NCBI RefSeq assembly: GCF_000002425.4
Contig: NC_037267.1
Span: forward strand, 11,636,496-11,700,495
Length of the DNA stretch: 64,000 nt
DNA from: Physcomitrium patens
Taxonomy: Eukaryota; Streptophyta; Bryopsida; Funariales; Funariaceae
Direction of reading: 5' to 3'
The translations under genes and the position numbers were made by a program. Positions 1 to 11,800 of this stretch are shown in pieces (within the stretch, counting starts at the first letter, position 1; each line of letters begins with the position of its first letter). The notes beneath the pieces were generated by a model that did not search any database, had not been told where the DNA came from, and worked only from the letters and a program-made list of their open reading frames with translations.

Positions 1-952
1 AAATCAAGAAGCGCTAATGAATCTAGAAACAGCAACATGTAGAATGAATTTTACCTTAACAATATAAAGAGCTGCTCGGTCCTTCACTGACCCTCCAGGA
101 TTCAAAAACTCTGCCTGCCACCGCACAAATCCTGTCAGTAATAGCCCACAATAATCTAAAGAAAAGAAAGATTCAAGAGAAGATTTTCTACGCTTTCCAA
201 AGACCGTCATTACTGAAGACGACATCATGCATGCCTAGCAAGCCAAATTTACATACCTTGCCATATATCTCGCAACCAGTTGCTTGCGAAGCTGCATGGA
301 GGCGAATCAGAGGAGTGTTTCCAACCTACAGTCCACATGGCAAAACCAGGGTTAAAGTAGAGTAGAAATGCCTGAGGGAGATTTCAAAAGAAATAGAGAA
401 AGACTTTACGAGTCCAGCTGCACGGGACAACCCAGCCAATACTGAACCCCTAATCGAAATCGTTTGAATTCCTAGCAGGAACTAAGAATGGGCTACAGTT
501 CAGCAATTCCAAAACAATGTCAGCATAAGGACACCGGATTGCAACAATGCTCATCAATGAACAAATCTCCATTGCATAAAAGAACGACTCACAGAATCAA
601 CAAACCCTTGGCGGACGCCCAGATCTCCGATTCTAGCAGAAGCCTTGGCCTCCATTCGCACTACTCTAGTCGGGGCAGCTTGAACCCTAACTCTCGTCTG
701 AAACAACAAAAATCCCGCACGGTGAACAGGACATCAAACACTCACACCCATAATTATAACAAAAAAAAAAAATCCCTCCACAGCTGAATTGGGGATCGAT
801 TCCAACACATCATCAACAAAACCTCATCGCCACAAACCAATCACATCAAGACTTACAGGGGAGAACAATCGACGACTGCAGGCAGCGTGCAGAGACCCAA
901 GTAAAGCAGGCGATTTGGTATCCAGCAGGAAGCAGGTGCGCGTCACACTCAT
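1..952 (-). CDS. Cysteine synthase-like PLP enzyme, 5' exons only (partial)
   Basis: Four exons can be read on the minus strand: 952-857 (32 codons), 697-593 (35), 325-257 (23) and 114-55 (20). Each intron has GT and AG ends (donors GTAAGT, GTGAGT, GTATGT, GTAAAA) and every junction falls between codons. Exon 3 encodes VGNTPLIRL, a substrate-loop motif of cysteine synthases. Exon 4 encodes NPGGSVKDR, in which the lysine (about residue 101) is the Schiff-base lysine for PLP in this fold family. The ATG at 952 has an in-frame TAG three codons upstream, which supports it as the start. The first 60 residues are rich in R, S and A and lack acidic residues early on, so import into mitochondrion or plastid is inferred. 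The order DSxGNTPLIRL, ATGCEIxGK, AEFLNPGGSVKDR resembles the plant cysteine synthase-like group that I associate with Arabidopsis At1g55880 (from memory). The rest of the gene lies beyond position 1. Confidence 0.85.
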
Positions 953-1320
953 CGTCTCCTAACAACAGGACTCTCTCGCTTCCAACGCCCACTGATAATG
1001 CAGCTTCTGCTACTGCTCCTATTCCTTCGTCTTCAGGCAATGGACTTCGTGGACCCACTTCGGTGCTGACCAGATTCTCGGCTCCCGCGCGCGCACAACT
1101 GTGACTTCGATACTGGAATCTGCCGAGTTGGGTACAACATCATCATCATCTTCGATCCATCCGCAACAGCGTTTCCATCTTCCTGCTCCTCCTGCCATGA
1201 GTTTTTCCTTATCTTCTTCTTCCTCCTCCTCCTCCTTCCGCTGCTCCCATAATATTCTATTCCATGTGGGTGTCACCGAGTGAGATCATGAACTCTGCTT
1301 ACAACCATTTTGTTGTTAAT
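953..1320 (-). promoter_or_regulatory. Probable 5' UTR/promoter region of the cysteine synthase-like gene
   Basis: This GC-richer stretch lies directly upstream of the minus-strand ATG. It holds a CAT/ATC simple repeat near 1138-1152 and a TCT/TCC repeat near 1207-1241, which reads as GA-rich on the gene strand. Such purine tracts are common in plant 5' UTRs. Long ORFs on both strands here come from the simple repeats and have no family signature. No TATA box can be assigned with confidence. Confidence 0.45.
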
Positions 1321-2447
1321 TTTTTTACATACATTGTGAAATTATGCCTCATCCTACTGAATATATTTTTGGGACATATTATGAAGTTTGTGGTTTCATT
1401 TGATGTCTTAAACTTTGATGTGAACCTTCTCTTACACTAGGAGAAGAAATGTAACTGAGGCTTGTGTTGACTATTTGGATTGAAAAAAGTGTGACGAATA
1501 TGTGTGATAACTTTGTGGAAAACATCCTCATTTCTGGAAGCTTTCCTATAGATAATGTGTTATTTGAAATGTTTTTTAATGTAAAGTTTAAATTATAAAA
1601 AATAGAAATAAAAAAAATGCTTGGGTCAATAATTGACAATGTTTTCAGTTCACAAAGAAATATAAAAATAAATAAATCAAACAACATTTGCAAGATCTTT
1701 AATTATATTTATGTCTTATCTGTATAAATGTATACAAATAATGGAATGAGGGACAAATGCTACAAATGAGAACAAAGGATGATAGGATCAAGACAAAGAA
1801 TGCATGTTAGGATTAAGATTGAAAGACAAGGGCTAGGAATGAGAACATAAAAACATGAGCATTAAGACAGGAGATGGAGCAGTATAATGATGGTTTTGAT
1901 GGATGGATTGATTTAACTACTACTTGGATTAATTTAACATTCTTCTAACTTAATTATAATCAATTATATATAATCAATAAACTTGATTTATTAAATTTAT
2001 TAAAAAAATCAAAATTTTATGAATTATGTATATTTAAAATGATTTAAAGTATTTTAGAATCATTCTTTTAAAATATTCATATTGTAAAAAATAAATTAAA
2101 TAATTTATAAAAAAAAATTGATTATTATAAGACCATTAAAAATTTATCTTTGTCTTATTATTATAATTAATATTATTATATACAATTTTTTTTAAATAAC
2201 ACCTATTAAATTAGTTTAATTAATTCCATTCATACAAATGCTTCTTATTATATTTCAAGTTCAAAAATAAATGGATTATTTTAATTTTACTTAATTATTT
2301 TTATAATAAAATATATAAAATATTTAATCAATATAAAAACATATTTAGATTTTAAAATAAAATATATTAAAAATATATGAATTAAAATAAAATAAATTAA
2401 ATTAAATTAAAAATAAGTTATCTATTATATTTAAATTATTCATCTAG
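1321..2447. other. AT-rich intergenic DNA, nothing recognisable
   Basis: AT-rich sequence between the gene's 5' region and the first LTR. From about 1940 it becomes almost pure A/T with short direct repeats. No ORF shows a protein family signature and no retroelement coding trace was seen. Confidence 0.6.
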
Positions 2448-2966
2448 TATCAAAGACATAAATTTCAAAGAACCAAAAATTCAATATATTCTTATTTTAC
2501 TCACTAAAGAGTAGATATTTACTCAAAATTAATATTTTATTGAAATTAGAATGATTAATGTCAAAGACAAGAAGATTAGAAAATCTTAAAACAAGTCTAA
2601 GAACTAAAAAAGCGTTGATAAGAATGAAGAAAACTTCACTTTTGTCTCTATATATACTATCTAGTTAAGAGATATGTGGCAATATTCTATAGAACCTCTC
2701 ACATGTCTTTAACTTGTAAGACACATATGTAATTTATAAGATAAGTTTTTTATATATGAGCCACATATTTAGCTTATTCTACAAACTACATCCACATGCA
2801 ATACATGGTTAACTTCTTGGCTAAGTTTCTAGTCTAATAATCAACTACAAACACATCTAAAGTCAATTACTTGTTTATAAAGCTTTTGCCACAAGATAAT
2901 ATGAAATTTACCTATATTTACGTTTAACCTAATTCTTCTTAATTAGATAAAATATGTATGTCAGTG
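2448..2966 (-). repeat. 3' LTR of element H
   Basis: Read on the minus strand this matches the LTR of D and E: the TATATATAG box, the GACAAAAGTGAAG arm of the TATA-proximal palindrome, and a terminus decayed from CCTTGACA (plus strand TATCAAAGACATA). About 519 bp, against 530 in E. It abuts the D 5' LTR head to head because D inserted near the start of this LTR. Confidence 0.7.
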
Positions 2967-3505
2967 TATCATAGACATATATATTTATTCCAATAATTAC
3001 CTATAAGATTAAATAGAAATAAATAAAAATAGATTAATTTTATAATATCTTCTAGAAAAGCTTCTTAGAAGCTTTATAGACATTACTTTGACTTTATATA
3101 TATTTGTAGTTAATTGGCAAGTTAGAAACTTGGTCAATAAATTAGCCACATGTCATATGTATTAGTAGCTTGTAAAATAAGCTAATTATGTGGCACATAT
3201 ATAGATAACTTAGCTTACAAGTTTAGACATGTGTATAGTAAAGTCAACATGTGTTGGAAGTCCTATAGAATATTGCTACATAGCTCTTACTTCGAGAGTA
3301 TATATGGAGACAAAAGTGAAGCCTTCTTTACTCTTGTCGATGCCTTTTGAATCTTTAATCTTATTTCAAGACTATCTAATCTTCTTGTCTTTGGCAATAG
3401 CTATTCTAATTCAATATATTACAATCTTTAAATGATTTTTTAATCTTTTAAAGTCATACAAGAATATATTGAGGATTTCTTTCTTTGAGATTCATATTCT
3501 TGAAA
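2967..3505 (+). repeat. 5' LTR of element D
   Basis: Begins TATCATAGACATA, aligning base for base with TGTCACGGACATA of E after G-to-A and C-to-T changes. It contains the TATATATGGA box and a decayed ACTCTTGTCGA about 30 nt downstream, and ends at TTGAAA. The downstream TTGATAAGAGT (about 3508-3518) is the decayed counterpart of the primer-binding segment of A, E and F. Confidence 0.75.
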
Positions 3506-3734
3506 GTTTGATAAGAGTATTAATTTATTGTTCTTATCTTTTTTTAAAAGTAAGTGGATTATTCTACTTCTATTATTATGTTTTAAAGTTTGTAAACTAT
3601 TACCTTCAAATTATGGAAATAATATTCCTATATATATAGAAGAAGTCCAAAGTCTATATTAAGAAGTTATGTAGTTAAAAAAAAGTAAGTAAATCAACCT
3701 CACAACCAAATTTACGAAGTCTCTTATAAGCACA

Positions 3735-4535
3735 AGAGAGGCAAGGATTAGTATGCCTGAGAAGTTTGATAGAACAAGATCAAAATTTCAAATATTTCTA
3801 TAACAAATTAAGCTTTATTTTAGGTTGCATCCTTTTCAATACTCTAATGGATTTATATAAGTTAATTTTGTAAGTGCATTTCTAATGAAAAGTACTCTCT
3901 CTTGATTTGTACCTCTGATAGAAAAATATTCATAATTATTCTATGATTTTAATTCATTTTTAGAAGAATTTATGGCTATATATGAAAAAAATGATCAAAA
4001 AAAGATAGTAGAGAGTAAGTTCATATTGCTACAATAAGGATTGTATTCAGCTACCACATATGTTGCTCAATTCCAAAATCATATTTTCTATATAGATTGA
4101 AATGATAAAACCCTTATTAATTAGTTTTAATATGGATTAAAAGACAATGTTTAAGATTTATTGTTGATAATGTCAAAACAAATTTACCAAAGCAATTTAT
4201 TGCTTAAGCCATTACATATATCAATCAACTCTTTAAAAGATGCCAAGAAGAAAGATTTTGTTAGAGAAGTACAAATCAAGCTATAGCAACATCTTTTAAG
4301 TTTTTAGAAGCTTACTTATTCAAGTTAAAGCCTATACAAATTGACATGTTATGTTTTAAAATCTCTTATTGAGCAAAAAAAGATTCATCGTCATCAAGAA
4401 GGTTTATGCCTATATTATAGAGAATCCAAGTATACTACTTAATATTATTTAAAGAAAAAACACAATCACAAAATAAGAAGTATGGTTGCCAAAGAAGATA
4501 ATGTATTGAAAAATAAATTTTTCTAGTTATAATAG
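3735..4535 (+). pseudogene. gag: gag remnant of element D
   Basis: Translated fragments include MPEKFDRTRSKFQ (near 3750), matching the PEKFDGTRSKFRG motif of the intact-length gag genes of A, E and F. Near 4395-4460 is a decayed CCHC knuckle in which several cysteines have become tyrosine. The N-terminal third is not recognisable. Many stops; no function expected. Confidence 0.75.
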
Positions 4536-6696
4536 AAACCGTGTGGTGGAAATCTTAAATAACTCCTAGTGAAGGTAATATTTTCTCCTCAAATCCTTCA
4601 TCTTGTTTTATAATAGAATATTTTTAGAACCAAAAAATTATAAAATCTTAATCTTATTAGATTCACGAGCTTCAATCTATTTTATAGATAAAGACTTTGT
4701 CAAAAAATAAGATATATCTTTAGTTAAGAAAATAAAATTTGTGCATGTAGAAGTAATAGATGATTTTTTATTGTCTTTTAGAGATGTTACACATGAAACT
4801 ATTTATTTAAAAGTAGCAACTAGTAGTCACAATAGTTTTGTAATATTTAATATGATTAAATCTCCTTTTAATCCAAGTACTTTAGGATTATTGTGATTAA
4901 AAAGATATAATTTTTAGATAAATTGGATTTTTTATAACGTCAATTTTTTCCATAATTTAGTTCAAGATTTTGCTAAGCAAATAGAAATCCATAAGACCAA
5001 TACATCTAAACCATTATTTATATGTGCAAAAATATTTATATATACTATAAAAAAAAGCTCAACTTTTATTATATATACCACATCTATTGTTGATAGAAAA
5101 AAAAAATTCAAATGGCATTCTAAGACAATTCTAAGATTATCAAGATGTTTTTGAAAAAAAGAATGTAAATATTCTTTCAAAGAATCATCCTTATGATTGT
5201 TTCATTGATCTTCAAGAAAGAACTCAAATACCATTCACATCAATCTATAGCTTATCACAAAATTAATTGGCTACATTTAAGGAATACATTGATGAAAATT
5301 TGACTAAGAATTTCATATGCCATTCTAAATCTCCAATTAGGACTTCCATCTTATTTGTAAAGAAAAAAGATAAATCTTTGTAGATATGTGTAGACTATTA
5401 AGGATTCAACAAAATTACTATCAAGATTAGGTATCATTTATTTTTTATTTCAAGACTTTTTGATCAACTAAATCAAACAAAGATCTAAATTAAATAGATA
5501 TACATAGAGCATAAAATCTAATATGCATTGAAGATGGAGGTAAATAAAAAAATTATATTTTAAATTAAATATGGGTATTTCAAATAAAAATTTATGCCTT
5601 TTGGACTTACAAATGTTCCAACTATTTTTCAATATCTAATTAATAATATTTTTTATAAATTTCTTGATAATTTTATAGTTTATTATTTAAAAAACATCTT
5701 AATTTATTCTAAAAATATAAAAAAATAAAAGAATTATATTTGTTGTCTATTATAAGAACTAAAAGATGTAGGATTATATGCTAAGATGGAAAAGTGTATA
5801 TTTCATACTACTCAAGTTGACTTCTTAGGATATATCATTTCAAACAATGGTCTCATGATTGATCCTAAAAAGGTCTAAACTATCATAGATTAAAAGATAT
5901 AAAAAACAGTCAGAGATGTGCAATGTTTTTTAAGATTTATTAATTACTATTAAATCTTCATTAAGATTTTTTTTTCAAGTTCTAGCTCCTCTTTTATGTC
6001 CAATATGTAAATTCAAACTTGAATGGAGTAAAGAAGCTGAAGCAACTTTTGAAGCCTTAAAGACAACATTTATTTCTATATCAATCTTGTATCATATCAA
6101 TTTTTTGAAGGCATTCTTTATAAAAATAGATGCATCAAAATTTTCTATAGGTATTGTTTTATTACAAATAGAAGAAGATGATAAGTTCCATCTTATAACT
6201 ATTTATTTTAAGAAAATTTTAGTAGCCAAAATTAACTACAAGATCCACAATAAAGAACTTTTTGTAATGATAGATTTATTTCAAAAATAATGTCATTATC
6301 TAGAAGGCACTTCTACTTCACTTATCATATAAATGGATCATAAGAACCTCAATTAGTTCATGTTGGCATGTATTTTGAATTGTTACCAAGCTTGTTGGAA
6401 TATGTTTTTATCAAGATTTGTTTTTAAAATCACTTATTGACCTAAAAAATAGCAAGGTTTGTAAGATTCCCTATTAAGATGTTCTTATCTTACATCAAAA
6501 GAAGGAAATATAGCTTTTGATCAAAAAAGAATAATTTTCTTGACGTTGGAGTATTTTCATCTTCGAGTAATGAAATCAATATTGACTATTTATTCAATCT
6601 TTTTCAAACAAATTCAATCAAATATGTGATTTGTTCTTATTCATAATATCACCAATACTTCTTCTAAGTTTTATGATACGTCTAAATTCAAGTTTA
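4536..6696 (+). pseudogene. pol: pol remnant of element D, 5' part (protease to start of integrase)
   Basis: Collinear with the E pol reading but broken by many stops. Traces: protease region near 4660-4690, RT near 5330-5720 including a decayed YLDD region at about 5680-5695, the tail motif [18 protein letters not shown] near 5795-5850, and RNase H with IDASKFSIG near 6125-6155. It stops at 6696 inside the spacer before the integrase zinc finger, where B inserted with TSD GTTTA. Confidence 0.85.
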
Positions 6697-7048
6697 TGTC
6701 ACGGACACAGAATACATACTTGATATCTACCAAGAAGTTCAAGAAAAACTGGCAAGAACTAGATTAATCAGATGAATACAAGAACAATACCAGAGAGGTG
6801 AGCTAGAGCTCCAAGAGATGTGTTGTCGAGACTGAAGAACTCTTCAGCCTCGATTCCAATATATACTCCTATTTAGGAAGCTTCTCAAGCAACTTCTACC
6901 AACTAAGAAGCTTCTAGAAGGTTCCAGAGACTTGCTTCTAGAAGGTTCTAGAAACTTATCTCTAGAAGGTTCTAAGGACTATGTCCCAAACATCTTCTAC
7001 TAACTAAGAAGCTTTTAGAAGGTTCCTGAGACTTGCTTCTAGAAGGTT

Positions 7049-7600
7049 TGTCACGGCCATAATCATGTAAGCTAATAATTACATATAGAAATAGGTAGAA
7101 GTAAGTAAAAGTAGATAAAAGTAAGTTAATTATATAATATTTAATATAGAAGCTTCCTAAAAACTTCCTAGACGCTGCTTTGACTTCATAGGTGTCTTTA
7201 ATTGACTTTTTGGATTAGAAACGTGGTCAACAAGTTGGCCATGTGCCACACATGTTGTTAGCTTGAAGATCAAGCTAACTATGTGGCCCACACGTAGAAA
7301 AACTTGCCTTGTAAGTCAAGGCATGTGTCCTACAAAGTCAACACATATTGGAGGTCCTATAGAACGTCGCCACGTAGCCCCTAGTTAGATAGTATATATA
7401 GAGACAAGAGTGAAGGCTTCTTCACTCTTGTCAACTCCTTTCTTGCTTCTAGTCCAGGTTCAAGAGTCTTTAGTTTCTTGTCTTGTGGCAATAGCCATTC
7501 CAGTTTCCTTTTAATATACCTACTTGTTTATATTTTGACTTATTATATCGAGATAGCCTTTTGGTGTATATTTTTCCTCATCGAGTCTTTGTCCTTGACA
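7049..7600 (+). repeat. 5' LTR of element A
   Basis: TGTCACGG at the start and CCTTGACA at the end. A TATATATA box lies at 7393-7400, and a perfect 11-bp palindrome arm pair follows (7405-7415 and 7420-7430). The expected transcription start falls about 30 nt after the TATA box, near 7424. GAAGCTTCC near 7152 is only a weak heat-shock-like motif. Confidence 0.95.
7424..7434 (+). promoter_or_regulatory. Proposed RNA 5' end and self-primer segment, element A
   Basis: ACTCTTGTCAA begins 31 nt after the first base of the TATA box at 7393. It is the exact reverse complement of TTGACAAGAGT at 7603-7613, two nucleotides past the LTR. The same pair occurs in E (55956-55966 and 56135-56145) and F (35131-35141 and 35319-35329). 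In Tf1-type elements the first 11 nt of the RNA pair with the primer-binding site and are cleaved to prime reverse transcription. The role here is inferred. Confidence 0.7.
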
Positions 7601-7602
7601 GA

Positions 7603-7613
7603 TTGACAAGAGT
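7603..7613 (+). promoter_or_regulatory. Proposed primer-binding site for self-priming, element A
   Basis: TTGACAAGAGT, separated from the LTR end by GA. It is perfectly complementary to the proposed RNA 5' end. No tRNA 3'-end complement beginning TGG lies at the usual place next to the LTR. A partial initiator-tRNA-like motif TATCAGAGC sits farther in at 7624-7632, which is an unusual distance. Confidence 0.7.
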
Positions 7614-7812
7614 ACACTTACAATATCAGAGCTTTGTTTTTTCTTGAGTAAGAGTGGATTACCCCTTTCTCTTGACAAGACATAAGCGTATTAGAAGTTT
7701 GCGGATTACCCACTTCTAAACTGATATTGTTCTTAGTATCTTCTTTGTTATCAAGTCTTTCTTTTCTTTTTTCTTGAGCAATATCAAACAAATTTTTCTT
7801 CTTAGTGTCATT

Positions 7813-8817
7813 ATGGCAGAACTTGTTGAAATGAAGAGTGCAATGGCACAAATGCAAGAGCAAATGAGGGAGTTAATGCATGCGATGCATCAACTCAATT
7901 CACCAACACATGAAAGAACAAGAATAGCAGAAAGTGGAGATATAGAGATGATCGGAGCTGCTTCAACATCTACAACAAATCACGTTCCTTCTCCAATTGT
8001 ACAACACCCTATAAGCACTAGAGAACCAAGAATTGCCTTACCTGAGAAATTTGATGGTACGAGATCAAAGTTTCGAGGGTTCATCAATCAAGTACAATTG
8101 GCAATTGAACTTCAACCGCAAAGCTATCCAACTCCAGGATCACAAGTCAGGTTTATTGGCACTCTACTTTCTGGTTCTGCATTATCGTGGTTTTCGTCTT
8201 TTCTTGAACAACAAAATCTAATATTAGATAATTTGGAAGCTTTTTTGGTAGAGTTTCGATCTATGTATGGTGAACACGATGTAACTCGTGTTGCAACAAA
8301 TAAGATCCGAATTCTGCGACAAGGAAATCGCTCAGTAACAGTATATGCTTCACAATTTCGACAACTTGCAATTGACATCAAGTGGGATGATGCTGCACTC
8401 ATCAGTCAATTTCTTTATGGATTGCAATACGAAGTAAAGAAATTGATGCTCAACTTACCTGATCCTCAAACTTTGAGTCAAGCAATCGATTTTGCGGTAA
8501 AATGTGATAATCAACTTTTTGAATTTCGATCTGAGAATCATTCACGGGAACCTCAACGTTATTACTCAATGGCAACATCAACACCTTTGCCAAATGTACA
8601 TTCGAAAGTAGAAGACATGCAAATTGACGCGGTACGTTTTAAACCCCTAACTAAGCAAGAAAAGATTCGTCGTCGTCAAGAAGGATTATGTTTATATTGC
8701 GGAGAACCTAAGCACACTGCTCAACATTGTCCAAAGAAACGACGCAACTATAAAATGAGGGATACGACGGTCAAAGAAGACAACATGTCAGAAAACGGAT
8801 TCGTCCAGCTACAATAG
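7813..8817 (+). CDS. gag: Gag protein of element A
   Basis: Forms the virus-like particle and packages RNA. The start at 7813 (MAELVEMKSAMAQM) is chosen because E and F begin at the same residue; the frame is open further upstream. 334 aa. The N-terminus (about 1-30) is heptad-like and methionine/glutamine-rich. PEKFDGTRSKFRGF near residue 77 and the region through YGLQYEV are the retrotransposon gag capsid core. A CCHC knuckle, C-x2-C-x4-H-x4-C (CLYCGEPKHTAQHC), lies near residue 295, followed by a basic KKRR tail. The stop TAG at 8815-8817 is at the same site in E and F; pol follows in another frame. This is the only uninterrupted gag in the window. Confidence 0.95.
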   Translation: MAELVEMKSAMAQMQEQMRELMHAMHQLNSPTHERTRIAESGDIEMIGAASTSTTNHVPSPIVQHPISTREPRIALPEKFDGTRSKFRGFINQVQLAIELQPQSYPTPGSQVRFIGTLLSGSALSWFSSFLEQQNLILDNLEAFLVEFRSMYGEHDVTRVATNKIRILRQGNRSVTVYASQFRQLAIDIKWDDAALISQFLYGLQYEVKKLMLNLPDPQTLSQAIDFAVKCDNQLFEFRSENHSREPQRYYSMATSTPLPNVHSKVEDMQIDAVRFKPLTKQEKIRRRQEGLCLYCGEPKHTAQHCPKKRRNYKMRDTTVKEDNMSENGFVQLQ

Positions 8818-8822
8818 GGACC

Positions 8823-11800
8823 GTGCAGCTGGAACCTTGTACAATTCCTAATGAAGGTCCTATCCTCTCCTCAGAACCCTCTCCTTGTTTTATAATAGAC
8901 TTATATTTAGGACCTAAGAATTACAAAGCCTCTGCTTTATTAGATTCGGGAGCCTCAGCATGTTTTTTAGATGAACAATTTGTAAAAAGTCGTAAAATAC
9001 CCTTTGTACAGAAACCTAAACCAGTACATGTAGAAGTCATAGATGGTCGTCCCTTGTCTTCTGGAGATGTCACTCATGAAACTCATCCTATAAAAGTAAC
9101 AATAGACGGTCATGATAGCTACATAGCTTTTAACATAATTAAATCCCCGTCTAATCCAGTTATTTTAGGTTTATCCTAGCTAGAAAAATATAACCCTCGA
9201 ATAGATTGGAATTTGCGTAAACTTGACTTTTCCAAAAGCGTTATTAATAGTTCTACGAACCAAGTAAAAAATTATAAGTCTAGTACAGTAAAACCCGTAC
9301 TGATAGGTGCAAAAGCATTTATACACGCAGCAAAAGAAGGATCAACTTTTGCTATTTATGCTGCACCTATTTCTGAAAACGTAAAGACTTCAAGTGGCAT
9401 TCCAAGTCAATATTAGGAGTATCAAGACGTTTTTGAGAAAAAGAATGCAGATATTCTTCCTGAGCATCGCCCATATGATTGTTCAATCGACCTCAAGGAA
9501 GGAACTCAGCCACCATTTGGACCAATTTACAGTTTATCGCAAGATGAGATGGCTGAACTCAAGACATATATTGACGAGAATTTAGCGAAGAATTTCATAC
9601 GCCATTCAAAATCTCCAGCAAGAGCTCCAATTCTATTCGTAAAGAAAAAAGATGGATCTTTACGAATGTGTGTTGATTATCGAGGACTCAACAAGATCAC
9701 AATCAAGAACAAGTATCCATTACCTTTGATATCAGGACTCCTTGACCAGTTGAATCAAGCTAAGATCTATACAAAAATAGATCTAAGAGGAGCATATAAT
9801 CTAGTACGGATCAAAGAAGGAGATGAATGGAAGACTGCGTTTCGAACCAGGTATGGACATTTCGAATATAATGTCATGCCTTTTGGACTCACGAATGCAC
9901 CAGCTGCTTTTCAACATCTCATGAATGATATATTTCGTGAATTCTTAGACAATTTTGTCGTCTGCTATCTAGACGATATCCTGATCTATTCCAAGAACGT
10001 CGAAGAACATGAAATACATGTTCGTCAAGTATTACAAAAACTTAGAGATGCAGGATTGTACGCTAAGATGGAAAAGTGTGTATTTCACACTACTCAAGTT
10101 GACTTTTTAGGATACATCATTTCAAATGATGGTCTCATGATGGATTCTAAGAAAGTCCAAACAATCGTGGATTGGAAGATTCCAAGGACGGTAAGAGATG
10201 TCTAATGTTTCTTGGGATTTGCCAATTACTATCGGATCTTCATCAAAGATTTCTCACGAGTTGCAGCTCCACTTACACGCTTGACTAGTAAAGATAAATT
10301 TCAATGGAATCAAGAAGCGGAAGTAGCATTTAAAGCCTTGAAGACATCGTTTGTCTCTGCACCAGTCTTATATCGTGTTGACTTTTCCAAGGTATTTTTT
10401 ATGGAAACAGATGCATCAGATTTTGCCTTGGGTGCAGTTTTATCACAAATGGGAACAGATGACAAACTCCATCCGATAGCTTTTCATTCAAGAAAATTCT
10501 CAGCAGCCGAGATCAATTATGAGATCCACGATAAAGAACTTCTTGCGATCGTGGATTCCTTTCAAGAATGGCGTCATTATCTAGAAGGCGCTTCTAGTCC
10601 AGTCACTGTGTATACAGATCACAAGAACCTCGAGTATTTCATGTCAGCACGCATGTTGAATCGTCGTCAAGCTCGTTGGAGTATGTCTTTGTCAAGATTC
10701 GAGTTCATTATCACTTATCGGCCAGGAAAACAACAAGGTTTATCCGATGCCCTATCTAGACGTTCTTATTTTGCACCAAAAGAAGGAGATGCAGCTTTTG
10801 AGCAACAAAGAACGGTCCTCTTGAAACCGGAGCAATTTCATCTCCGAGCAATGAAATCAACATTGACTGTTGATTCAACTTTTCTCAAGCAAATCCAGTC
10901 CAGTATGTCCTCAGACCCTCTTGTTTATGATATCGAGAATAATTCTTCCAAGTCTCATGATCCTTCTAAGTTTGAGTTCAAGAATAATCTATTATATTTT
11001 GAAGGACGCCTATATGTTCCAGAAGGAGAAGCACGTTTACGTGTTCTTCAAGCACGTCATGACTTTCCAGCAGCAAGGCACTTTGGATATAATAAGACTT
11101 TGGAACTCATATCAAGAGATTTTTGGTGGCCACAAATGTGGAAGTCAGTCAAAGACTTTGTACAATCATGTGATATTTGTTCAAGATCAAAAATTCCTCG
11201 TCATCGACCTTACGGACTTCTTCAGCCATTACCTATACCAGAACAACCATGGTCTTCTGTTTCTATGGATTTCATCACAGATCTTCCAAGCTCAAGATCT
11301 TATGATTCTATATTTGTGATAGTAGATCGTTTCACCAAGATGGCACATTTTGTGCCATGTACAAAATCTATCACAGGTGAAGAAACAACTAAGCTTTTCA
11401 TTGATAATATCTATCGCTATCATGGATTACCTAAAGATATCATATCGGATAGGGGAACTCAATTTGTGTCAAGATTTTGGAGGACCCTTTTCAAGATTTT
11501 AAAAGTGGACATAAAGCTATCTTCGGCTTTCCATCCTCAAACTGATGGACAAACAAAGCGCGTAAACCAAGTCTTGGAGCAATATTTAAGGTGTACTATC
11601 AACTACCAACAAGATGATTGGACAACCCTTCTGCCATTGGCAGAGTTTGCTTATAATAATACGGTACATTCTTCCACGCAACAAATACCTTTCTTTGCCA
11701 ATTATGGCTATCATCCATGACTTGATACTTTTGATTTTTCAAAAGTTGATAATCCTGCAGCAGAAGATATGGCAAATCGGTTGTCAGAGTTACATGCAAT

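Noticed and set aside
488-787. Plus-strand 99-codon ORF over the left-edge gene
   Set aside because: It overlaps exon 2 and introns of the minus-strand gene, has no family signature and ends in a poly-A run.
10870-11319. 149-codon ORF inside A pol (and the twin at 59405-59854 in E)
   Set aside because: It is an out-of-frame shadow of the integrase region, repeated only because A and E are nearly identical there.
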